This document shows positions 1 through 10,680 of a stretch of DNA of 64,000 nt, one piece after another (the stretch's first letter is position 1; the number at the start of each line of letters is the position of its first letter). The DNA is taken from assembly GCF_954871325.1 (NCBI RefSeq), contig NC_088779.1:6636846-6700845 (forward strand), read 5' to 3'. A program made the position numbers and the translations under genes. The DNA comes from Gordionus sp. m RMFG-2023 (lineage: Eukaryota > Nematomorpha > Gordioida > Chordodea > Parachordodidae). The notes under the pieces were generated by a model. It ran no database searches. It saw nothing but the letters and a program-made list of their open reading frames with translations, and was not told where the DNA came from.

Positions 1-30
1 ATGTAATATTATTTTTACCCAGTCAGTAAA

Positions 31-222
31 ATGACCACCACTCGCTTCACTGCAAATTTTATAAAACTCTTAAGATCCAACATCCTATGTTCTTTAGAAC
101 ATATTGGGTTAAATATTAGACAGAAGAAGACCCGATGGGCTCACACTGATACCCTGGGAGAGAGGTCTTCCTCCTTAAAATTATACCTGGATAGAGATAT
201 TCGCCAAATCAAATACTCATAA
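31..222 (+). CDS. Small ORF, 63 codons, unassigned
   Basis: An ATG-to-TAA frame of 63 codons near the left edge. Codon choice is mixed and clearly less A+T-rich than the flanks, and the peptide has a basic, mitochondrial-presequence-like start (MTTTRFTANFIKLLRS) followed by a charged tail ending DRDIRQIKYS. An AATAAA lies about 30 bases after the stop. A pyrimidine-rich CAG stands just before the ATG, so this could be a last exon rather than a whole gene. I do not recognise a family. It lies upstream of BCS1 on the same strand, with about 1 kb of non-coding DNA between. Confidence 0.35.
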   Translation: MTTTRFTANFIKLLRSNILCSLEHIGLNIRQKKTRWAHTDTLGERSSSLKLYLDRDIRQIKYS

Positions 223-1192
223 AAAGTTAATTTCCCACGGTGGAACAGTAAATAAAATAAATATTCATTCCTATACAATGTTCACCTCATTCCTGGTTGT
301 AACCACAACATAACAATTTTAGTCATGGCCCTCGCATTTTTAAATATATACGAAAAAGGCTTTCATTACTGGCCGGTCCAAAGAATACTTATATCTGCGC
401 CAGAATATTGATTAGAAATTTACCGATCATATTTTTTTTATTAGCAATTCTGGTCCTTTACAGTTTCATTAAAAAAAGTTTTTTTTTAAATTTTAATATT
501 TTTTTATATGGTTTTAAATTTAATTTTAATATAATTTTTATATATAATATAGTTTTATATGTAAATTTTTTTTAATCTAAATATTTTTAAAATTATATTT
601 ATTAAATAGTAAAAAAATATATTAAAAAAATAATATAATATCAATAATATATTTAATCATTGTATAATATATAATACTATATTAAAATAATATGTGATAA
701 CAGTTTAAATCAAAACAAATATAAAAACTATATACAAATTTTAAAATGACATATAAGAGTGAGGAATAAGGTAAAAGAAGACTGATTTGAGATAAAAAGA
801 AAATCTGAAAAGTCGTGGTACATTTTACTTTTAACCTTTCGTCTATAATCAATTAAATGTTAGGGTAAAAAAAAAGCTGGAAGACACAGAACAAAATTTT
901 ATGTAAAAAATCTTGATGGATATTAAAAATAATTTTAGGAAAGGTAATAAAAAATCGGAATTCAATGGTATAATAGATATTTTGAATAATTTATCATACT
1001 TGATAAACTCTTCTAAAGAAGCATTATATAAGAAAATTCATACTGATAAAGAAATAAAGTTAAGCAAATTATTTTCTATAAAATTATGTATATTTTCTAA
1101 TGGTGATTCCATTAGCTGAGCAAAATCAAGCTGATTAAATCGCTAAACATTGACCTGCAACCATATGTGATGCACCCATCTATTTTTCAAAC
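223..1192. other. Intergenic A+T-rich DNA upstream of BCS1
   Basis: After a possible poly(A) signal this stretch is almost pure A+T around 470-700 with no coding signal. The open frame at 913-1119 has A+T-driven composition and no recognisable motif, so I leave it uncalled. The BCS1 promoter and 5' UTR must lie here, but no defined element can be read. Confidence 0.5.
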
Positions 1193-4100
1193 ATGATTCC
1201 TGATTTTATTTCATCCTTAAAAGATAACCCATATTTTGGCGCAGGGTTTGGCTTAGTAGGTTTGGGTACTGGTTTAGCATTATTAAGAAAAGGTCAGATA
1301 CTTATAGAATTATTAATATATTGTTATTTAGCTAGCCAATATGCTTTTATTTATTTTCGACGTCGTTATGTCATGACGTTAGAAATTCCTAGTAAAGATA
1401 AAAGTTATCATTGGGTTTTAAGGTGGATAACTACAGCAAATAAGAAATCCCAACATCTTAGCGTTGACACTCAATTCAAACAATTTAATAATGGGAAAGT
1501 GTCTTCTGAATTCAACTTTATCCCCAGCTTAGGCAATCATTTCTTTTTGTATATATATAGTAATTAAGACAATTTATTATTGCTAATTTTATACGCTTAA
1601 TACTAGTTATCGAGGTACATGGATAAAAATGGAAAGGACAAGAGAGTCAAATGTTGTTGATTTAAACACTGGAACCCCATGGGAATCATTAACCTTAACT
1701 ACACTAGGCACAACTCCAAATCTATATAAATACTTATTGGAAGAAGGTTTATACTGATTGAAATAAATAGAGTTTACACTTTTTTAAAGCTAAAGTGAAA
1801 GCTTTGAAAAGTATGGAAGGCAAAACTGTTGTTTATACAGCATTAGGAACTGATTGGAGGCCATTTGGATTTCCACGGAAGAAACGTCCTATAAACTCAG
1901 TTATATTAGATAAAGGAATTGCTGCAAATATTATAGGAGATATTCAGGAGTTTATACAGAACCCTATTTGGTATAATCAAAGAGGTACATAATTTAATTA
2001 TGTCAAATAATCAAATTTATATTATAATTTTTTTTTGCCATTAAAAATTATATAAGTTGCATTTAAGGCTGTTGAATAATTTGATTTAGCCAATTTTTAT
2101 AAATAGCAAAATCAATATTTTAACCAAGAGAATATTACCTAAACCTGATATCTTGCAAATAGATGTGCAAACCTTTTTGATATATGAGTAATATTCCCAG
2201 GCTTGGATTATTTTTTGAATAAAATCTTCAGTTAGTCTTTTTTTTAAATGATCTAAATTAAGTCTGCAGTGAATATATCTTGGCATCTTCAGCTGATAAA
2301 AATCCATATATAGTTCATTTGGTACTAATTTTGTTGGTTCATAATTAAAACATATTATTATTAAAAAGATTATAATATATTTTATTATTAATGTTACTTA
2401 ATATATCCCTATTTTAATTTATTTAATTTGTCCACCTTTAAAATATAATACTTGTTCATTAAAAGAGGGTGCATAGGGGAACATGTCCTAATCACTTTGG
2501 AGAACTTCCTGTTGAATTTATTTAGATATGGATTTCCTTTTCTTTTTTTACTAGTTTTAAATAGAAGGATTTATATTCGAATTACTTTTTTTAAATTTTA
2601 ATAAAATAGCTGAAGTTGAAAAAGTTAGTAATGCCACTGAAATATACCAACATTAAATCAAGATTTATATTTTTTTGCTATATTGAGTCTTATTCTTCTC
2701 TGTTTAGTGGTCATTTCCAGGTTTACCCAGTTCTCATATGATTTTCCTTCACTATTTTTGATGGTCCTGAGCATCAATATTTTTAAGATTCATTTTTCTC
2801 ATATCCACCGCAATCACCTTTATCCACATCATCGACCTTCCTCGAGGTCTTGATCTTTCTACTACCATCAAGTATCTTTTTACTCAATCATCTTTTGTCT
2901 TACGTTCCACATGCCAAAACCATATTAGTCTATTTATTCTAATTACCTCTACAATCGCTTCTTTTTTCAATCCTTGCTCGCAATTCCTTGCTAGTTTCGT
3001 TCTCTCTGATATACCCCACACATCCATCTAATCATCCTCATCTCCATTCTTTCCAATTTTTCGTGAGCCACTTTCATTGCCCATGTTTCACCGCCATAAA
3101 CTAAACAACTCCTCATACAGCTTACGTAAACTTTTCTCTTTAATTCCAAGAAACATTTTTATTTGTTAGATTAGATGACATCTCTCTATAATTCTTCCAT
3201 CCTTTCAACAACAGCAGAATCTACACTCCATCTGCGTTTAGCCTGTCGCCCAAATAGCAAAACTCTTCCTATTGAGTAATTTTTAAAGAATCCTTAAGGT
3301 TTTTTTTTAAAAAAAAATTTAGTTATTTACTTTGTCCAATTAGAAAATTAAATGTGACAATATGGTAACTTTCCATAGCAAGATTTTATATAGCCAATAA
3401 AATTATCAGATCATCAAGAAATTTTCTAAAATTAAAAAAATCCTCAAACTTTTTATAAAAAAAAATTATTTTATCTATCTTGTCCTTGTTCAATTATAAA
3501 ATTAGATATATTTTTTTTAATTTTAAAAATCATCCAATTAAAATTTTTGCCAAAGTAATATTATATTAGTCTGGAGATTTTCCTTATAGATGGCAGGAAA
3601 GTTTGGATCTCTATTTGCCAAATCTCGAGGCTTACGTGACATTATTTTGGATAAAATCTTAATCGGGCAAAAATCGACCCAAATCGGGTTTTTGGCAATC
3701 CTAAATTTTTAAGAATATTAGGGTCATTTTACATGATCAATAAAATTATCAGATAATCCAGCGATTTTCTAAAATTAAAAGGATTCTCAAAGTTATTTTA
3801 TAAAATTTGTTTAATTTTTGTTCAATTAAAAAATTAAATATGAGTTTTTTTAAGTTTACTAAGAAATTTAACAATATTAAGATCATCTATATAATCAATA
3901 AAATTATGTGATAATTGAACAATTTAAGAAATGAAATAAAATATTTATTAATTTAACCCAAGCTTGCATTTATCATTCGCCTAAGCCTATTTCTTTTTAT
4001 ATTTGAACACAAACAAATAGATTATGTTTAAAAAAAACGGAGAATGTATAAGATTGAATATATTTTTAATGTAATCAATATATATATCTAACATTAAAAA

Positions 4101-7100
4101 TAAATAATCATTTAAAGGTATTCCTTACAGAAGAGGCTACTTACTCTATGGACCACCGGGTTGCGGTAAAAGCAGTTTTATGTAAGCCTACTTAATCACC
4201 AATTTTACTTTGAACCGAAAACAACTTACGCTATTTATTTTTTTAAATATAATCAACCAAAGTTAGAGCCTTCTAGACCCCCCCCCTAACACCATGCCAA
4301 TGATGCTGAAACTTCCCTGACCAAAATATAAAATTGTTCAATTATAATGAATGTTAAATATCCCTGTATCAGACCTATTTTTCCAGGTCACATGATACGA
4401 GAAAAAAAAATTTCTGACTTCTGATCCGAATTTTGTTTTTTAAAAATTTGTGAAAAATTCAACATTTTTTTTTAAAAAAAATAGATAAATTATTTGATTA
4501 TCTACTGTGCAAATCAAATTTTAGATTTAAAAAAAAGAATAATTAATTTAATTTTGCCATAGATAAATAAATTTTCATATATCTTTGAAAATTCAACTTC
4601 TATTTTCTCATAGTTTTTTTTAACCCAAATCATATGTAGATAGAGCATAATAATTTCGCTAAATCAAGAGATTAAATATATAATATTATTTATTATATTG
4701 TTATTTGATTCCCATAATAGGACATTTTCTCCGTAATGTATATTATTAACAATTGGATCGGTCTAAAAAGGAATTAGACTGGATTCATAGTGGTAACCGA
4801 TTCGACTAGATTTAACTGAAATTTAATGGGATCGATTTATCTTTCTTGAAATCAATGAATTCTTAGATTATTATCGTGAAATAGAATTAAATATTAATAT
4901 TATTAAAGAAAAATTGACCTCATAAAACAGATTTTTAAAATCGATCAGCTGTTAGATCGTTTCGGATCGGATCCCACTATGAACCCAGACAACTTGTCCT
5001 ATATAAATATATATATATATATTTTTTTTTAAAAAAAACCAATGAAAATTGCTTGCACAGATATATGTTTATTAATATTTTAATCAATATTTTGCGTCGT
5101 AATTTTCTGTTTTTGAAATAAAGAAAAAATATTTACAATTGCGTGAAAAGTTTTATATATTTGATTGGAGATAAATATAATCCACCATTTATCAACCAAT
5201 TAGGTATATATATTCTATTAGATTAGCGGTTCATGAATTAAAAGTGTTCATGCATACGAGTCAGCTATAGCGGCATTTTGTTTACGTCATTATTTATCAT
5301 CATATATGCAAATCACGAAATGACGCTACAGCTGATTCCTATGTATGGACATTTTAAAGAATGAATCACCAATCTAGTAGTATATTTAGATAATTATTAC
5401 AAAACTTTCTAAATTTTTTTAAAACCAAGCTTTATCTGACAAATATCCACTCCTGTGCAAACGAGGAAGCGGGCGTGGTATTGACCTTGGTTCATCAATA
5501 GACTATTATAGGAGCCGCCAAATTTTGCCTTTTTTAAAAAAAATTATCTACAAATGATTATATTACGTAATTCAGTAATTTATTACAAATGATAAATATT
5601 TCTTAATTTATCTAAGCTTCTTATTCACGACTCTCAATTTAAAAAATAGCGCACTTATGATTTTATTTTTATTTGTTATTTTAAGGTTTGGGTAAATTTA
5701 CGGATTTAAAGGACCGCCTAATTTATTTTCTCCCCTTACATCTAAAAATCTTACCACGGTCTTGTATGCATTTGTCTAATACGCATGCATATTCAATGTC
5801 TTACATGATGAAATAATTTTCATTGTTACTTTATTTTTTTTGAAATTATCATATATTTTTAAACCAGCAAAATTTTAAAAATGTATTATATAAAAAAAAA
5901 ACTATTAGTCAGGCCCTGGCAGGAGAGATAAATCACAATATATGTATCCTTAACCTGAGCGAGAGGGGGCTTACCGATGACAGGTTAAACCATTTGCTCA
6001 GTGTCGCGCCAGAGCAATCCATCCTTTTGCTAGAGGACATAGATGCCGTTTTCGATTCTAGGGAAGAAAATGCCGCGGGTAAAAAAAATTATAGGTGCCT
6101 ATACGTTGACAAGGAGCGTTTAGGCCGTTTCAACGCTCGGATTATTTCTAAACAGTCGTCCCCCTCTATATCGCTTCCTCTAAACAACCTAAAAAAGAGA
6201 GGCTATATTGATTTATCAATATTTTTTATCTTATTTGTACCGAAAATAAATATATGAATAACAACTCATATTTTCTTAATATACCCATTTAAAACAAACC
6301 AGAAAAGGGTGTCATATCTCATAGCGCTGAACAGCCTAATCTAAACAGAAATAACTTTCAAAAATAATCCAAACGTTGACACGACCTTTAGCATTGTGTT
6401 TTTCTATTTAATTTTAAAATTGAAGTAGATTTTATTTTTGTTAAAAAACATGAAAAACTGCGTTTCTTTAACGTATAAAATATGTAATAATTTGTACACT
6501 ATTAGATGTTTTTTTTGAGGATAGTTAGTACATAATTTTTTTTAGCGGTTTAGAAATTTTTATTATAAACTCATTTGAAATATAAGTATTACCTTTACCA
6601 ACATCTAGATTTTTTAAGGATATGAGTGAGCAGAATACTCCGAATCGACCCGATAAGATTTTTGAGAAGGGTTTTCTGCCCGGCATGTAATTTTTGGCCC
6701 GGCTCGAAAAAAGTATTTTGATACAAGTTTCCTCACCCTATCCGAAATATTTTGACGCTGCTTGGAATTTTAGTTACGAAGAAATAATCATAAATTTGCA
6801 TTATTCGAGATTTTAGATAAATTTCATGCTGTATTTTGCTCGGATTTTATGGACCGAATAATATTTCGCGCAGTTTCCCTACCCAAAATTATTTTTTGCT
6901 AATTATAAAAGGCACTTTCATTAAGAATATTTTAAGCGATTTACAGCTTTTTATATGGAACCCTGCATTGGATTCGTCCCTAAAATTTTTAAAAAAATTG
7001 GGCAAGGTTCGGGGCTAAATAAAAATAATTAGAATTTCTCTGTAATATATAATAAAGCAATTAATGATTTTTTTTTCACTTCATTTAACTACACCACAAA

Positions 7101-8076
7101 TGTAATTTAAAATTTTTTAATTAAAAAATTTTGAGCTGAGCTCGGGCTTAAAATAATTAGGTACCACAGGACTCAGCCCTTAAAATAAATATTTGGGCTG
7201 GGTTAGGACAAATGTTATATGCAAACTATTACGTAATAGCTTGACATTTTATTAAAGTTTTATTATGGCAAAACCATAATTGGTAACTAGTTATATATTT
7301 TTAAGGGATATTTCACAATATAAACAGATAACATTTATTTTCTTTTATCAACCAATATTTAACTCCTACCCAACTCAAGTAAAAAAGAAATTTGAAGGAT
7401 TGACTCGCATAACCTTCTCGGGCCTTCTAAACGCGTTAGATGGAGTAGCCGCCTCGGAAGCTAGAATTTTATTCATGACGACTAATTATTATGACAGGTT
7501 TTTATTTGTGTTTATTCACAATTAAACTTTTTTAAGGGAAAAAATTATAAAAGCGTATTTAAAAAAAAAGTCTTGACAAAATAAGTACTTTATTTAGAAA
7601 AGATGGTTTTTAAATAAATGCCATCAAAAGTAGCGACATTAATAAAATGGTTAAGAATTGGAACATTTTTAATGTGGTTTTTTCTTTGTATTTACACAAA
7701 ATTTTTGTAAAGTTAACTTTTTAATACAATGTTAAAACCATATATTTTATATAAATTTTTGAAAAAAAACACTGCCTTGCCTTTCAGATTGGACCCAGCA
7801 CTTATAAGACCTGGTAGGGTAGATTTCAAACAATATGTAGGCCCGGCTTCCGATCATCAAATCACCGAAATGTTCCGCAAATTTTACCCCGAATGCGAGC
7901 ACCACATTTCTCGGGATTTTTTAACGCAACTCAAATTACGTCTACCAAGTTTAGGCGAAACGGGAAAAGACATTAATCTGACACCGGCTCAACTGCAGGG
8001 GTATTTCGTGATGTTCAAGGATAGCCCCGAAAAAGCTTTGGCCAGTATTAGCTCTCAGCTGAGCCAACTGCTGTAA
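1193..8076 (+). CDS. BCS1L: Mitochondrial chaperone BCS1 (AAA ATPase), 8 exons
   Basis: Inferred exons are 1193-1292, 1332-1548, 1607-1746, 1790-1984, 4118-4181, 5909-6078, 7380-7497 and 7788-8076. They total 1293 nt (430 aa), all joining in phase at GT/AG; human BCS1L has 419 aa. The N-terminus [18 protein letters not shown] matches the family start and leads into the single membrane helix. A BCS1-specific domain follows ([29 protein letters not shown]). The AAA module has Walker A GPPGCGKS at residues 229-236, Walker B ILLLEDID at 277-284, sensor MTTN at 328-331 and RPGRVD at 342-347. In the known family the protein sits in the mitochondrial inner membrane and translocates the folded Rieske Fe-S protein into complex III. 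No key motif is missing, so the gene looks intact. Introns 1-3 are 39, 58 and 43 bp; introns 4-6 are 1.3-2.1 kb and transposon-filled; intron 7 is 290 bp. An AATAAA lies near 8222. Confidence 0.93.
1293..1331 (+). other. 39-bp in-frame micro-intron of BCS1
   Basis: GT...TTTAG between exons 1 and 2. Removal gives [15 protein letters not shown], which aligns residue for residue with human RKGVQLGLVAFRRHY. The intron is a multiple of three with no stop, so unspliced RNA would read through with 13 extra residues beside the membrane helix. Confidence 0.8.
2650..3265 (-). mobile_element. 5'-truncated LINE: C-terminal tail of ORF2
   Basis: On the reverse strand several frames carry the hallmark C-terminal region of LINE ORF2 proteins. 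[19 protein letters not shown] and [13 protein letters not shown] can be read in order, then a degraded WFGHVERKDDDWVKR-like stretch, then a DAQD motif before the end. This matches the conserved YGSETWA...RMLRWMCG...RPRGRP...AQDR tail of non-LTR retrotransposons. Only about 0.6 kb survives, several frames are needed to read it, and the reverse transcriptase and endonuclease are absent. It is a dead 5'-truncated copy inside BCS1 intron 4. Confidence 0.75.
3560..3700. repeat. Decayed copy of the AGTGTTGTTAAAC MITE
   Basis: Shares the body of the family (CTCTATTTGCCAAATCTCGA, TATTTTGGATAAAATCTTAATCGG, ATCGACCCAAATCGGG) with copies at 8335, 40603, 50610 and 55748. The terminal repeats are eroded and no TA duplication can be fixed. 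Confidence 0.6.
4787..4988. repeat. MITE with CTGGATTCATAGTGG ends, copy 1
   Basis: Begins CTGGATTCATAGTGG and ends CCCACTATGAACCCAG, an imperfect terminal inverted repeat around about 200 bp. A second copy in the opposite orientation lies in TMEM192 at about 12913-13115. Internal landmarks such as AAAACAGATTTTTAAAATCG near the right end of this copy appear reverse-complemented near the left end of the other. No target duplication was fixed and there is no coding capacity. Confidence 0.65.
5215..5380. repeat. Foldback MITE, about 165 bp
   Basis: The left arm (CTATTAGATTAGCGG... GTCAGCTATAGCGGCATTTT) is the imperfect reverse complement of the right arm (...AAATGACGCTACAGCTGATTC... CACCAATCTAGTAG). 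Nearly the whole element would fold into one hairpin. It lies in BCS1 intron 5 and is non-coding. Confidence 0.65.
6079..7379 (+). other. BCS1 intron 6 with GGCCCGG-type MITE debris
   Basis: A 1.3-kb intron between GCGG|gtaaaa and the CAAG acceptor at 7378-7379. From about 6600 to 7210 it carries scattered CCCGGC, GGCCCGGCTCG, GAGCTCGGGC and TGGGCTGGGTTAGG blocks. These resemble the hAT-type GGCCCGG MITEs better preserved at 12435 and 42632. This copy is too eroded to delimit. Confidence 0.6.
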
Positions 8077-8334
8077 ATTCTTAATTTATGGCTTTTTAAT
8101 TAATTTAGGATTACATAAAAAAATCATAACTTTTTTCGAAATTGTTATTATCTCGTAAAAACAAAATGGATTTTTCAATACGCGCGTAAACAAACAAAAT
8201 TATATACTATAAAATGATGGATAAATAAATCGATGTATTTTTTTTTACTTCCTTCCTCTTTTCAAATGGATACAAATTTAAAAGGTAATATAATAAGTAA
8301 TTAATATCCAACTTTTGGGTCTAGATTTAAAATA
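8077..8334. other. BCS1 3' UTR and intergenic
   Basis: A+T-rich, with an AATAAA inside GATAAATAAAT near 8222 that could serve as the BCS1 poly(A) signal. Nothing else is visible. Confidence 0.45.
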
Positions 8335-8513
8335 CTGTTGTTAAACAGCACGATTTGGATCGATTTTTAGAAACGGCCTGATTACGATTTCAGCAAAAAT
8401 AATATTATTTTCCTGATTTTGCTCATAGATCGCAGAAAACCTCTATTTGCCAAATCTCAAGGCTTACATAATATCATTCTGGCCAAAATCGAAATCGGGT
8501 GGTTAAACAACAC
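8335..8513. repeat. Tc1/mariner-type MITE (AGTGTTGTTAAAC family), 179 bp
   Basis: Starts CTGTTGTTAAAC and ends GTTAAACAACAC, with TA directly on both sides (8333-8334 and 8514-8515), the target duplication typical of Tc1/mariner elements. The body shares CTATTTGCCAAATCTC and the CGATTT/AAATCG terminal blocks with the other copies in this window. It is non-coding and sits 17 bp from the hAT element that follows. Confidence 0.8.
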
Positions 8514-8824
8514 TAGTTGATACTCATTGTTAGGCCTATTTAAAAACGAATTCGAATCGAATAGTGCATTATTTTAACGAATCGAAATAATTTGAATTCG
8601 TACGAATAATAAAATCTACTATTTGTATTCGATTCGAATTATTCGAATAATTCGAATTAATTTTTTTAATAAAATAAATCATACTCAAATATATTGACAA
8701 ATTTTTTTATTACAAATTTGATTTTAAACAGAAAAAATTATAATAATATGTAATCAATAATCTGATAATAAATAATATATAATCAAGTTATAAACAAAAT
8801 TAAAATGTATATTATTAATTTATT

Positions 8825-9903
8825 TTATAATTTAAGCCAATTTTTAAGGCAAAGAGTTTTTTTATTATTTTCTTCCTTATATGACATGCAGTTTTTTGAC
8901 AATAAATTAGTTCCAACTGAGAAAAGCCTTTCACAAGCAGTTGATGTTCCTTGTATAGATAGATAATCCCTTGCCATTTTCGAGAGCATGGGGATCCGAT
9001 ATGCATTTGCCTTCCACCACATACGAATCATTCTAATAATGTTTCTTAGTTTTAGAATTGAAGGATCTAAAATTTTTAAAATTTCTTTGGATATTAAATT
9101 AATTACATGGGCAAAGCATCGGATGGGCCCTATTTTTATTAATGGATATTTTAAAGAAAATGTATCAATAACTGTTTTATTATTAGTTGCATTATCTAAG
9201 TTATATAAAAATTTTTATTCTTTAAATTATACATTTTAATTATTTTAACAAAGGCTTTAAATATATTTTCACCTGAATGTGTTTCATTTATTGGACTGAC
9301 ATCCAAAATTATGTTATTTATTTTAAAATTATCATCAATAAAATGGGCTGTTAGCCTTAAAAAAGGAACCTGTGTTGCTAGTCCAAATGTCAGATGAAAA
9401 ATTAAACTGACTTTTATTTTTATATATTTTTCCTTTACCAACTGTTCTTTATCTGCAAATATATTATACATGTGCAATTTAAAAGTATTGGAGCATAATG
9501 ATTTTACAGAACAATCAAGATCACTTATAAAATTTTTAAAATCATTTGAATTAATAATTTTAAAAGGTATATTATTATTTATCAATAATTTTAATAAATT
9601 CCTTAAAATTAATTTTTTTTTTGAAGAATTTGGTGTAGACTTTAAAAAAATGTCAATTTTATTATTTTTTTTACTAAGGTGTGAATGAAACCTATTATAG
9701 TGTTTAATAAGAGGAGAGGTTGTTTTGCCTTTACATTTTATATTACTCTTGCAATGATTGCAAGAAGCCTTTTCACCTTCTTTAAGGATTTGATATTGAT
9801 CCCATATGATTGCTCTCTTTTGTGAGGAAATTTGCTTATCTTCAACATCAAGCATAATTTCATCAGAAGCATTCTCCTCTAACATAATTAGGTTAGCTAA
9901 CAA
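8825..9903 (-). pseudogene. Decayed hAT transposase (BED finger + dimerisation domain)
   Basis: Frame 9903-9196 (235 codons) has a BED finger at about residues 31-73 (WDQYQILKEGEKASCNHCKS ... LIKHYNRFH, with the C-x2-C and H-x4-H pairs). It continues to FAKVIIKMYNLKNKNFYIT-like catalytic N-terminal sequence. Past a stop the reverse strand goes on with LDNATNNKTVIDTF and RCFAHVINLISKEIL, the classic hAT block around the second acidic residue, in another frame. It then jumps directly to WWKANAYRIPMLSKMARDYL and TSTACERLFSVGTNLLS (9031-8825), the dimerisation domain. So there is one frame break near 9200 and a large internal deletion near 9040. Normal hAT transposases are about 600 residues. Confidence 0.85.
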
Positions 9904-10256
9904 TAATTATTGTTAGAGATGTAATATATTTTTATATACCTCTGGTTTGCTTAATTTTTAATATAATTTATTATGAGATTCAAAAAATTAACTTTTCGTG
10001 AGATTCAAAAAATGTGGCAAATAAAAATTTAAATTTTCACTTCAGAAATTTTTAAATTTGTGCTAGAATCTTCATAAACACAAACACATCACCTGTCAGA
10101 TTGGCAGGCCAACAAATAGAAATGATAAATGTTAGATTTATTAAACAATTTATTAAATATTACGAATAATTCGTTTTATTCGAATCGAATAAATTATTAT
10201 TCGTATTCAGATAAAACAAATAATTTATTATTCGTATTCGTAATTATTCGATTAGA

Positions 10257-10403
10257 TTCGAATTATTCAAATCGAATCTAATATTCGAATTATTCAAATC
10301 GAATCTAATATTCGAATTATTCAAATCGAATCTAATATTCGAATTATTCAAATCGAATCTAATATTCGAATTATTCAAATCGAATCTAATATTCGAATTA
10401 TTT
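10257..10403. repeat. 27-bp tandem repeat, about 5.4 units, inside the hAT
   Basis: Units beginning TTCGAATTATTCAAATCG start at 10257, 10284, 10311, 10338, 10365 and, partially, 10392. They are nearly identical, so the array expanded recently. They are built from the same TTCGAAT motif as the subterminal region of the element and may be transposase-binding sites. There are no spacers, so this is not a CRISPR. Confidence 0.9.
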
Positions 10404-10550
10404 TTGAATAGGCCTACTCATTGTATTGATCGATATTTTAAATTTTGTCCGGTATCTAAAAGTGATATAATGATTCACCCTATCAAACAAGTGTATTTTT
10501 TTTCATAAAATATTTAATCATAGTTTATTTGTTCTTTTTATACAAAAAAA

Positions 10551-10680
10551 ATCGTAGCTGAGCTATATATCTCCAATTGCATAGACCTGGGTTCGAATCC
10601 AGGAAAATTTGGGTTTTTATCCTGAAGCTACAGTGATTGTGTTACTACGGGATACTTTGAACATTTTTAAACGGGGTCTT
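10551..10680 (+). repeat. Possible tRNA-derived SINE head
   Basis: A good B-box/T-loop (CCTGGGTTCGAATCCAGG) at about 10587-10604 follows an A-box-like TAGCTGAGCTATA at about 10554. The stems do not make a complete tRNA cloverleaf and no acceptor stem pairs. A tRNA-derived SINE or a tRNA relic fits better than a working tRNA gene. Confidence 0.35.

Larger units (their letters stand above)
1985..4117 (+). other. BCS1 intron 4
   Basis: A 2.1-kb intron between GAG|gtacat and the acceptor at 4116-4117. It contains the tail of a LINE (about 2650-3265, reverse strand) and a decayed copy of the AGTGTTGTTAAAC MITE near 3560-3700. The rest is A+T-rich with no other signal. Confidence 0.8.
4182..5908 (+). 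other. BCS1 intron 5 with two palindromic MITEs
   Basis: A 1.7-kb intron from TTTAT|gtaag to the acceptor at 5907-5908. It holds an inverted-repeat element at about 4787-4988 and a foldback element at about 5215-5380. A run of C lies at 4278-4286. The remainder is A+T-rich with no coding signal. Confidence 0.75.
8531..10416 (-). mobile_element. hAT DNA transposon copy, 1886 bp, internally deleted
   Basis: Perfect 8-bp target duplication CTCATTGT at 8523-8530 and 10417-10424. Terminal inverted repeats are TAGGCCTATTTAAAAACGAA and, reverse-complemented at the right end, TAGGCCTATTCAAAAATAAT. The reverse strand encodes a BED zinc finger, the start of the RNaseH-like catalytic region and the hAT C-terminal dimerisation domain, but roughly the middle third of a normal transposase is missing. 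The right flank inside the element carries 27-bp tandem repeats. The copy cannot make a full transposase and would be non-autonomous. The intact ends and exact duplication suggest a fairly recent insertion. Confidence 0.9.

Noticed and set aside
913-1119. 68-codon ORF before BCS1
   Set aside because: K/N/I/S composition driven by A+T richness, with no motif, splice site or homology.
1193-1567. One 124-codon ORF read straight through exons 1 and 2 of BCS1
   Set aside because: It contains the 39-bp intron (1293-1331) and runs past the donor at 1549. The spliced model aligns with human BCS1L without gaps.
9470-9688. 72-codon + ORF
   Set aside because: Antisense shadow of the hAT transposase frame.
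10257-10403. CRISPR-like regular repeats
   Set aside because: Units abut directly with no spacers, lie inside a hAT element and are in a eukaryotic genome. It is a simple tandem array.
10585-10610. Functional tRNA gene
   Set aside because: Only the T-loop region is convincing; acceptor and anticodon stems do not pair.
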